A DNA stretch of 7,221 nt, taken from Aphodomonas sp964553125. GTDB taxonomy: Bacteria > Bacillota > Clostridia > Christensenellales > Aristaeellaceae. Position 1 is the stretch's first letter. Each line of letters begins with the position of its first letter. The notes beneath the pieces are model-generated. The model searched no databases. It was given only the letters and a program-made list of their open reading frames with translations, and was not told where the DNA came from. The stretch is taken from the NCBI GenBank assembly GCA_964553125.1, contig CAZKJW010000115.1, positions 1 through 7,221 on the forward strand, in the 5' to 3' direction. This document shows, piece by piece, positions 1-6,109 of the stretch. Both the position numbers and the translations under genes were made by a program.

Positions 1-122
1 GCGTCGATGCTGTTTTCCACAAGCTCTTTTATGGCGTATGCCGGGCGTTCGACCACCTCGCCTGCGGCGATTTTTCCGATCACCCGCTCGTCCAGCTGGC
101 GAATTGCATGCCGCTGTTCCAT
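1..122 (-). CDS. mutL: DNA mismatch repair protein MutL, N-terminal 40 codons (3' end outside window)
   Basis: MutL is the GHKL-family ATPase that couples mismatch recognition by MutS to strand incision. Only the first 40 codons are present; the gene runs off the low-coordinate edge. The visible part carries the family's N-terminal signature: the IAAGEVVERPA block at residues 18-28, then ATPase motif I, ELVENSID, at residues 33-40. By alignment with E. coli MutL (Glu29, Asn33), Glu33 would be the general base for ATP hydrolysis and Asn37 the Mg2+ ligand. The ATG shares its A with the mutS stop codon (TGATG), which suggests translational coupling to mutS. A GAGGA sits 7 bases upstream inside the mutS end. 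The C-terminal half is not in view, so nothing can be said about the endonuclease motif expected in MutL from bacteria lacking MutH. Confidence 0.95.
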   Translation of the reverse strand, partial: MEQRHAIRQLDERVIGKIAAGEVVERPAYAIKELVENSID

Positions 123-2719
123 CAGATGTTCCTCGCTTTCTCACGGAGCTGAAACAGCGCGTTCAGCGCGTCCATAGGCGTCATGCTGTTCACATCCAGC
201 GCGCGCAGCTCCTCGACCAGATCGAGCGCGCGGAAATCGCCGAAACCGACCTGCATCTGCTTTTGCTTGCGGTTCGTTTCAAGGATGTTTGCGCTGATGG
301 ACGACTGGCTCACGTTCGCCGTCTCAAGGCGCGCGAGAATTTCCTGCGCCCGCGCCACAACCGGCCGCGGAACGCCCGCCAGACGCGCCACATGGATGCC
401 GAAGCTCTTATCCGCGCCGCCGCGCTCGATGCGCCGCAGGAAAATCACGTCCTCGCCGCGCTCTTTCACCGCGATGCGGTAATTGACAACGCCGTCCAGC
501 CGCCCTTCCAGCTCGGAAAGCTCGTGATAGTGCGTGGCGAACAGCGCCTTCGCGCCGCCGCACTTGCTGACGATATGCTCCACGACCGCCCACGCAATCG
601 ACAGCCCGTCAAACGTGCTCGTGCCGCGGCCGATTTCATCAAGAATGATCAGCGAGTTCGGCGTGGCGTTGCGGAGAATCTGCGCCGTTTCGCTCATCTC
701 CACAAGGAACGTCGATTGACCGCCCGCGAGATCATCGGACGCGCCAATGCGCGTAAAGATCCTGTCCGTGAGCGAAATCTTCGCGGAATCGGCCGGCACA
801 AAGCTGCCCAGATGCGCCATGAGCACAATCAGCGCCACCTGCCGCATGTACGTGCTCTTACCGGCCATGTTCGGCCCGGTGATGATGAGCATACGCTTCT
901 CTTGCCGGTCCATTTCCGTGTCGTTCGGCACAAACGAATCGTCGTGCAGCATCTGCTCGACCACTGGATGCCGCCCATTGATGATCTCAATCGCGCCGTC
1001 TTCGGTGATTTCCGGCCGCACATAGCGGTTTTCATCCGCAACCTTCGCAAGCGACAGGAGCGCGTCGAGCGTCTTGAGCGCCTCGGCCGTCTGCTGCATG
1101 CGCGGAATTGCCTCCGACAGCGTCTGCTTCAATTCGGCAAAAAGCTGCGCTTCCAGACGAATCGAGCGCTCCGACGCGCCGAGAATCTGCTTTTCCATCT
1201 CCTGCAGCTCAGGCGTCGTATAACGCTCGCAGTTCGCAAGCGTCTGACGGCGCACATAGCGCAGCGGCACGAGGCTGTAATACGATTTCGTAACCTCGAT
1301 GCAATAGCCGAAAATCTTGTTGTAAGGAATTTTCAGCGTCTTGATGCCGGTCTCCTCGCGCTCCCGCTGCTCCATGGCGGAGATCCAGTCCTTGCCATTT
1401 TTGGCGGCCGCCCGCAGATCGTCCAGCTCCGCGCTGTAGCCGCTGAGAATGAACCCGCCCTCGCCCATCAGGCTCGGCGCGTCCGGATCGATCATTTTTT
1501 CGATGCGCTCGCTGATATCCGTAAGCGGGTCGAGCTTCTCGCGCAGCGCGCAGAGCGCGTCGCTCCGGCACTCCGAAAGCAGCTGTTGAATCTTCGGCAC
1601 GCAGGAAAACGAATTGCCAAGCGCCAGACAGTGCTGCGGATTGAGCGCGTTATACGCAATTTTGCCCACGATGCGCTCCACATCGCGCACCTCGCGCAGC
1701 GTCTCCGTCAGGTCGTGCATCCGCATCGGCGAAGAAAGCAGCTCTTCCACACACGAAAGCCGCGCCTCAATCGCTTCCTCCGTGCCAAGCGGCTGCTCCA
1801 CCCACGCGTGCAGAAGCCGACCGCCCATCGCCGTAACCGTCTTGTCAATCAGTCCAAGCAGCGTCCCCCGGCCGGTCGTGCCGCGCAGCGTGCGCACCAG
1901 TTCAAGATTGCGCCGCGCCGTCGCGTCCAGCACCATGTACTGGCCGGTATAGACGCGCCGAAGCGTGCGCAGATGCTGCATGGCGTTGCGCTGCGTGTCG
2001 TTGATGTATTCCAGCAGCGCGCCGGCCGCGCTGACCGCCAGCTTCTGGCCTTCCAGATCAAAAGCCGCGAGCGTCTGCGCATGGAAATGCTCCAGAACGC
2101 GCTTTTTTGCAGCGGTGTATTTCCACGCCGGCGACGCATAGGACGACATCGGCGTCGGATATTTCAGCGCCGACAGCGCTGAAAAACTGTCCGCATCCGC
2201 AATGATTTCGCGCGGTTCGATGCGCGTCAGCTCACAGGACACCTGCGGCAGACCGCCTGAAATTTCCATCGCCATGCATTCGCCGGTGGAAACGTCCGCA
2301 TAGGCGACGCCCGCCTTCGAGCCTTCCAGCTTCACGGCCATAAGAAAATTATTCTGCTTTTCATCGAGCATCGACTGCTCAATGACCGTGCCCGGCGTAA
2401 CCACACGGATCACGCCGCGCTCCACGAGCGGCCGCGCTTCCTTCGGGTCGGTCAGCTGCTCGCAGATCGCGACTTTGTAGCCCTTATCGACAAGCCTGCG
2501 AATATACGTCTCCGCCGCATGATACGGGATGCCGCACATGGGCGCGCGCTTTTCCAGACCGCAGTCGCGCCCGGTCAGCACAAGCTCCAGCTCGCGTGAA
2601 CCCGTTTCTGCGTCCTCAAAGAACATCTCGTAAAAATCGCCGATTCTGTAAAACAGCAGCGCGTCCGGAAACTCTTCCTTCACGGACAGATACTGCCGCA
2701 TCATCGGGGTCAGGGCCAT
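122..2719 (-). CDS. mutS: DNA mismatch repair protein MutS
   Basis: MutS is the mismatch-sensing ATPase that binds mispairs and small loops as a dimer and recruits MutL. The product is 865 aa, full length for the family. The mismatch-binding domain has the Phe-X-Glu motif in GDFYEMF (Phe29, Glu31), which stacks on the mispaired base. Connector, lever and clamp regions follow to about residue 560, with the conserved clamp-to-lever stretch around IPYNKIFGYCIEVTKS. The C-terminal ATPase has Walker A GPNMAGKST (residues 615-623, Lys621), Walker B ILDEIGRGTSTFDG (Asp694, Glu695), an ATHYHEL segment and a helix-turn-helix GIHVARLAGVP. A C-terminal tail ending in an ALDVNSMTPMDAL-type motif is intact. 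All key residues are present, so this should be functional MutS1, not MutS2, which lacks the mismatch-binding domain and carries a Smr domain. The start overlaps the miaB end by 10 bases and has a strong internal ribosome binding site; the stop overlaps the mutL start. Confidence 0.98.
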   Translation of the reverse strand: MALTPMMRQYLSVKEEFPDALLFYRIGDFYEMFFEDAETGSRELELVLTGRDCGLEKRAPMCGIPYHAAETYIRRLVDKGYKVAICEQLTDPKEARPLVERGVIRVVTPGTVIEQSMLDEKQNNFLMAVKLEGSKAGVAYADVSTGECMAMEISGGLPQVSCELTRIEPREIIADADSFSALSALKYPTPMSSYASPAWKYTAAKKRVLEHFHAQTLAAFDLEGQKLAVSAAGALLEYINDTQRNAMQHLRTLRRVYTGQYMVLDATARRNLELVRTLRGTTGRGTLLGLIDKTVTAMGGRLLHAWVEQPLGTEEAIEARLSCVEELLSSPMRMHDLTETLREVRDVERIVGKIAYNALNPQHCLALGNSFSCVPKIQQLLSECRSDALCALREKLDPLTDISERIEKMIDPDAPSLMGEGGFILSGYSAELDDLRAAAKNGKDWISAMEQREREETGIKTLKIPYNKIFGYCIEVTKSYYSLVPLRYVRRQTLANCERYTTPELQEMEKQILGASERSIRLEAQLFAELKQTLSEAIPRMQQTAEALKTLDALLSLAKVADENRYVRPEITEDGAIEIINGRHPVVEQMLHDDSFVPNDTEMDRQEKRMLIITGPNMAGKSTYMRQVALIVLMAHLGSFVPADSAKISLTDRIFTRIGASDDLAGGQSTFLVEMSETAQILRNATPNSLIILDEIGRGTSTFDGLSIAWAVVEHIVSKCGGAKALFATHYHELSELEGRLDGVVNYRIAVKERGEDVIFLRRIERGGADKSFGIHVARLAGVPRPVVARAQEILARLETANVSQSSISANILETNRKQKQMQVGFGDFRALDLVEELRALDVNSMTPMDALNALFQLREKARNI
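130..134 (-). promoter_or_regulatory. Ribosome binding site for mutL
   Basis: GAGGA lies in the last codons of mutS, seven bases before the mutL ATG. It is weaker than the miaB and mutS sites, consistent with mutL relying on coupling through the TGATG stop/start overlap. Confidence 0.55.
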
Positions 2720-4143
2720 TCGGGGGCCTCCTTCTCTTCGGTTGAAACAAAGTCCGCCTTGAGCGTGTTGTGTCCGGCCGCCGTCACGCGCACGCGTGCA
2801 AACGAACCGATGAGCGACTCGTCGCCGTCAAAGTTGACAGTAATATTGCGCGTGCATTTTCCCGCAACCTGACGCGCGTCGCGCTTGGAAACTTCTTCCA
2901 CCAGCACGCGCTGCTCGCTCCCGACCAGCCCGTTGAGCACCTCCGCGCTGATGCGCTCCTGCGTTTCAATCAGCCGCGCAAGGCGCGCCGAGGCAACATC
3001 CTGCGGCACAGGGTTTGGCATTTCCGCCGCGCGCGTACCCTCGCGGGGCGAGTAAATAAAGGTATACGCGGAATCGTAGCGCACCTGCTCCACAAGGGAG
3101 AGCGTATCCTCAAAGTCCGCGTCGGTCTCGCCCGGGAAGCCGACGATGATGTCGGTCGTCAGCGCGATATCCGGCATGGCCCTGCGCAGGGATTCCACGC
3201 GCCGCAGATACGTTTCCCGGTCGTAAATGCGGTTCATGGCCTTGAGAATCGCATCGCTTCCCGCCTGCACCGGCAAATGGAAATGGTGCGCGCAGTGCTT
3301 TGAGGCGGCCATTGCGTCAATCAGCTCATCCGAAAGATCCTTCGGGTGCGACGTCATGAACCGCAGGCGCGGCACGCCCAAAGCATCCAGCCGGCGAATC
3401 AGCCCGGGGAACGTTGCACCGTCGTCGCGATCGTTGCCGTAGGAGTTGACGTTCTGACCGAGCAGCATGATCTCCTGCGTTCCGCCTTCCAGCAGCCGCT
3501 CGGCCTCGCGCAGAATATCGTCCTGCGAGCGGGAACGCTCGCGCCCGCGCACGTACGGCACAATGCAATACGAGCAGAAATTGTTGCAGCCGTACATGAT
3601 CGACAGATACGAAGTGATTTTGCTCTCGGCGCTGCAGGGCAGCCCCTCGGCGATGCAGCCGTCGGTTTCCTCGATGCTGATCACCTGCCGGCGCGTTTCC
3701 AGCGCGCGCTCAAGAAGCGACGGGAACTTATGCAGGTTGTGCGTGCCGAAGGCGATATCGAAGAACGGATACTGCCGCAGGATCACCTTTGCCATGCGCG
3801 GCTGCTGGATCATGCAGCCGCACGCGCAGAGCATGAGCCGCGGATTCTCCCGCTTGAGCTCCTTCAGCCACGTCATATTTCCAAGCGCCTTGCGCTCGGC
3901 ATTGTCGCGGATGCAGCAGGTGTTGAACAAAATCAGTTCCGCTTCCTCGCGCGCCGCAGCGGGCGTCATGCCCATTTCCCGCATCATGCCGGCAAGAATT
4001 TCGGAATCATGCGCGTTCATCTGGCAGCCATACGTCACGATAAAATACGACTTTGGTCTATCCTCCGTTTCGCGCACGCGGCGCATGGCCTCGCGCTGCA
4101 TGGACATCTCTTCCTCAGGAATCCGAATCGTTTTTCGGCTCAT
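2710..4143 (-). CDS. miaB: tRNA-2-methylthio-N6-dimethylallyladenosine synthase MiaB
   Basis: MiaB is a radical SAM methylthiotransferase that converts i6A at tRNA position 37 to ms2i6A, using two [4Fe-4S] clusters. The product is 477 aa from the chosen start. After a charged leader of about 30 residues, the N-terminal methylthiotransferase domain has the three cluster cysteines in YGCQMN (Cys40), NTCCIR (Cys76) and CGCMIQQ (Cys110). The radical SAM motif C-X3-C-X2-C lies in YGCNNFCSYCIVPYVRG (Cys186, Cys190, Cys193). The family segments LLGQNVNSYG, TSHPKDL, LPVQAGS and TTDIIVGFPGET follow, and a TRAM RNA-binding domain occupies roughly residues 400-470. The overall pattern closely matches Bacillus MiaB (YmcB) and argues against MtaB or RimO. 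The frame stays open to a TTG at 4161, but the ATG at 4143 has a perfect AAAGGAGG six bases upstream and is preferred. The gene overlaps the rng end by 29 bases and the mutS start by 10 bases. Confidence 0.96.
   Translation of the reverse strand: MSRKTIRIPEEEMSMQREAMRRVRETEDRPKSYFIVTYGCQMNAHDSEILAGMMREMGMTPAAAREEAELILFNTCCIRDNAERKALGNMTWLKELKRENPRLMLCACGCMIQQPRMAKVILRQYPFFDIAFGTHNLHKFPSLLERALETRRQVISIEETDGCIAEGLPCSAESKITSYLSIMYGCNNFCSYCIVPYVRGRERSRSQDDILREAERLLEGGTQEIMLLGQNVNSYGNDRDDGATFPGLIRRLDALGVPRLRFMTSHPKDLSDELIDAMAASKHCAHHFHLPVQAGSDAILKAMNRIYDRETYLRRVESLRRAMPDIALTTDIIVGFPGETDADFEDTLSLVEQVRYDSAYTFIYSPREGTRAAEMPNPVPQDVASARLARLIETQERISAEVLNGLVGSEQRVLVEEVSKRDARQVAGKCTRNITVNFDGDESLIGSFARVRVTAAGHNTLKADFVSTEEKEAPEWP
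2727..2733 (-). promoter_or_regulatory. Ribosome binding site for mutS
   Basis: AAGGAGG lies within the last codons of miaB and ends seven bases before the mutS ATG at 2719. It is a strong match at standard spacing and supports independent as well as coupled initiation of mutS. Confidence 0.8.
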
Positions 4144-5428
4144 GCGCTTCCTCCTTTGCAATCGTTACGTTTTCCGGCAGACCGATTTCGCGCAGTGCGG
4201 CGGCGACCTTTCCCGACGCCTTCAGCGCGATCATGCTTTCATTGCCGCTCGCGCGCCGCCTTCGCACCTGACGCAGCAGCGCGTGCGCGGCCGCAAGCGG
4301 GCTTTCAACGCGCCCCTCGCCCCGGCAGCGCGGACAAACTTCCGTCAGTTCGTTTTCCGCCGCGCCCCACAGCGGACGGCGCGTCATTTCCAGCAGCCCT
4401 GCGCCGGTAAAACCGTGAATGCGGCGCTTCGCCCTGTCCGGCGCAAGCGCCTGCTCGAACGTTTCCAAAACCGACCGTCGGTCTTCTTCAAGTTCCATGT
4501 CCACGAAGTCGATCACGATGATTCCGCCCAAATCGCGCAGACGGATCAGCTTCGCAATTTCGCGCGCCGCCTCGCAATTCAGCTTGACAAGCGTTTCTTC
4601 GAGATTTTTCTTGCCGGTAAACTTGCCGCTGTTGACATCGATTACCGTCATCGCCTCGCAGCGGTCAATCACGAGAAACGCGCCGCTGTTGAGCCAGACG
4701 CGGCGGCGCATCGCTTTTTCAATGCGGCTTTCCGTCGCATCGTCAAAGGGCGCGAATTCCACCGTGCAGTTCAAATCGCGCGCCGCACGGGAAGCAAGAT
4801 CGCTTTCATCGCGCACGAGCGCGGGAGCCGTCCTGAAGCGCGCCTGCGCCTGTACGTCGTTCCAGCTCTCGCACAGCGCCGCAAGATCCTGACAGATTTC
4901 CTCATCGGAAACGGTTTCGGCCGCCGTTCGCGCAATCGCGCCCATGCCCTCCGGCACATTCGCGCCAAGCAGCGTCAGCAGTTCGTCGCGGCGGCGCTCG
5001 TCGGCGATTTTGCGCGAAACGCCGTAGCTTTCCATTGTGGGAAGCAGCACCGCGAAGCGTCCGGCCAGCGCCGGATTCATCGTAACCTTCGGGCCCTTTT
5101 CGCCGCCCGGTTCCTTGACGATCTGCACGACGATCTCGTCGCCCATGCGCAGCGGAACGTTCCTGCGCTTGCCGGTGACCGTCGCATCCCGTGCGACGGG
5201 CGGCAAATCGTCCAGCGAGAGGAACGCGTTTTTGTCGTCGCCGATATTGACGAACGCAGCATTCATTCCCTTGAGCAGCTTTTCGACGCGCGCCTTATAC
5301 AGGCTGCCGATTCGCCCGGACTTTCTCTCGCCATACGAAACCGCGAACTCAACCGGCGCGCCGTCTTCCAGCACAACCAGCCGCGTTTCGCATCCGATGC
5401 GATCCGCGATGATTCTTCTTTCGCTCAT
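4115..5428 (-). CDS. rng: Ribonuclease G (RNase E/G family endoribonuclease)
   Basis: RNase E/G enzymes are single-strand endoribonucleases that prefer 5'-monophosphorylated RNA and act in rRNA maturation and mRNA decay. The product is 437 aa, a compact RNase G-like form with no long C-terminal degradosome scaffold. An S1-type RNA-binding domain covers about residues 36-110 (GSLYKARVEKLLKGMNAAFV). The 5'-sensor motif GMGAIARTAAE has Arg167 and Thr168, matching Arg169/Thr170 of E. coli RNase E. The catalytic Mg2+ aspartates are Asp264 in VIDVNSGK and Asp307 in VIDFVDM, 43 residues apart as in E. coli RNase E (303/346). The Zn-link CPRCRGEG has Cys365 and Cys368, with the same 58-residue spacing from the second aspartate as in E. 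coli. The start codon follows the DUF2344 stop directly (TAAATG), with TGGAG six bases upstream. The last nine codons overlap miaB in another frame. In many Firmicutes this gene is followed by the ribosomal protein genes rplU and rpmA, which are absent here. Confidence 0.93.
   Translation of the reverse strand: MSERRIIADRIGCETRLVVLEDGAPVEFAVSYGERKSGRIGSLYKARVEKLLKGMNAAFVNIGDDKNAFLSLDDLPPVARDATVTGKRRNVPLRMGDEIVVQIVKEPGGEKGPKVTMNPALAGRFAVLLPTMESYGVSRKIADERRRDELLTLLGANVPEGMGAIARTAAETVSDEEICQDLAALCESWNDVQAQARFRTAPALVRDESDLASRAARDLNCTVEFAPFDDATESRIEKAMRRRVWLNSGAFLVIDRCEAMTVIDVNSGKFTGKKNLEETLVKLNCEAAREIAKLIRLRDLGGIIVIDFVDMELEEDRRSVLETFEQALAPDRAKRRIHGFTGAGLLEMTRRPLWGAAENELTEVCPRCRGEGRVESPLAAAHALLRQVRRRRASGNESMIALKASGKVAAALREIGLPENVTIAKEEAHEPKNDSDS
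4150..4157 (-). promoter_or_regulatory. Ribosome binding site that fixes the miaB start
   Basis: AAAGGAGG, a full eight-base match to the anti-Shine-Dalgarno sequence, lies within the rng coding region and six bases before the ATG at 4143. It sits downstream of the alternative TTG at 4161, so it cannot serve that codon. This sets MiaB at 477 aa instead of 483. Confidence 0.85.
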
Positions 5429-6109
5429 TTACAGCTCCATCAAAGCGACCGGCAGTCGGTCTCTTTCTCCCCACAGTTTTACGCGGTGCAGCCGATATTT
5501 CGGCAATTCGACTCCAGTCTGTTCTGCCAGCGTTTTCAGCAGCAGATCCGGCTTGAGCGCCATCTGCTCCATCGCGTCTACGCGCATGGAAAACACGATT
5601 TCGTCGCGATCTTCGCTTGCGCTCAGCTCATGCAGCATCGGCCGGATATCGCAGAGCTTCTCTGTGCTTTTCGTTTTGCGCAGCGCCTGAATTTCCGTGC
5701 GCGCAAGCAACGCCTCCACATTGGCGGCCATCGCTTCGCTGGCAGCGCATTTGTCCATGCGCGCCTCGTAGGAAGCGGTCATCAGCGCTGCCATCAGCTT
5801 CGGATGATCATCCGGCACAAGGCGCACATCCACCATCGGAAGCGACGCGGGCAATGCCTGCGGCAGCGCCTTGCGGAACATCTCCTCCGTAGCATCCGGC
5901 TCCACGCCCACCTCGAAAAGCTCCTCGTCGCCGCCAACGCCGACGGCCAGCGGGGACGCAAACGACAAAAGCGCATGGGGGTTGAAGCCGTTTGAATAGC
6001 GAATCGGCAGGCCGCTGCGGCGCAATGCGCGCTGCATGGCGCGCTGCATGTCCAAATGGCCGATATGCCTTACCTGCTCCGTTTTCTGAAAAGCCACGAT
6101 CATTCGCAT
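5429..6109 (-). CDS. DUF2344 (TIGR03936-type) radical SAM-linked protein
   Basis: This protein belongs to the DUF2344 family of unknown biochemical function, named for its link to a B12-type radical SAM protein, to which it is often fused. The product is 226 aa. The N-terminus carries the family signature: a short beta segment (MRMIVAFQKTEQVRHIGHLD), then MQRALRRSGLPIRYSNGFNPH and the SFASPLAVGV segment, about residues 1-60. The rest is less conserved, with an alanine-rich helical middle and a C-terminus that ends RLPVALMEL. No signal peptide or membrane segment is seen, so it is probably cytosolic. The frame is open upstream to 6241, but that part encodes an unrelated arginine-rich stretch antiphase to the radical SAM gene. 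The ATG at 6109 has GGAGG ten bases upstream and matches the usual family start; an ATG at 6103 is the alternative. The start overlaps the radical SAM end by 10 bases. The stop abuts the rng start, which hints at a role near RNA metabolism, but this is inference. Confidence 0.88.
   Translation of the reverse strand: MRMIVAFQKTEQVRHIGHLDMQRAMQRALRRSGLPIRYSNGFNPHALLSFASPLAVGVGGDEELFEVGVEPDATEEMFRKALPQALPASLPMVDVRLVPDDHPKLMAALMTASYEARMDKCAASEAMAANVEALLARTEIQALRKTKSTEKLCDIRPMLHELSASEDRDEIVFSMRVDAMEQMALKPDLLLKTLAEQTGVELPKYRLHRVKLWGERDRLPVALMEL
5435..5439 (-). promoter_or_regulatory. Ribosome binding site for rng
   Basis: TGGAG lies within the last sense codons of the DUF2344 gene, six bases before the rng ATG. 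The DUF2344 stop TAA fills the three bases directly before that ATG, so terminating ribosomes are placed on the start. Confidence 0.6.

Noticed and set aside
38..2182. A 714-codon open frame on the plus strand, opposite mutS.
   Set aside because: The translation is rich in Arg, His and Leu with no recognisable domain and lies antisense to an intact mutS. G/C-rich third codon positions in the real gene suppress stops on the opposite strand.
4144..4161. TTG start for miaB at 4161.
   Set aside because: The perfect AAAGGAGG lies between this TTG and the ATG at 4143 and can only serve the ATG.
3346..4410. A 354-codon open frame on the plus strand across the miaB/rng junction.
   Set aside because: Same cause as the other antisense frames: Arg/Ala/His-rich, no motif, and no ribosome binding site that would single it out.
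3467..5995. An 842-codon open frame on the plus strand, opposite miaB, rng and the DUF2344 gene.
   Set aside because: It spans three well-supported genes, its composition is low in acidic residues and odd, and no family is recognisable. It is explained by codon bias on the minus strand.
6029..6050. Short direct repeat, two copies of a ten-base unit (GCGCTGCATG on the plus strand) with period 12.
   Set aside because: It encodes the repeated MQRA within a conserved family segment (HLDMQRAMQRALRR) and is best explained by protein sequence, not by a DNA element.
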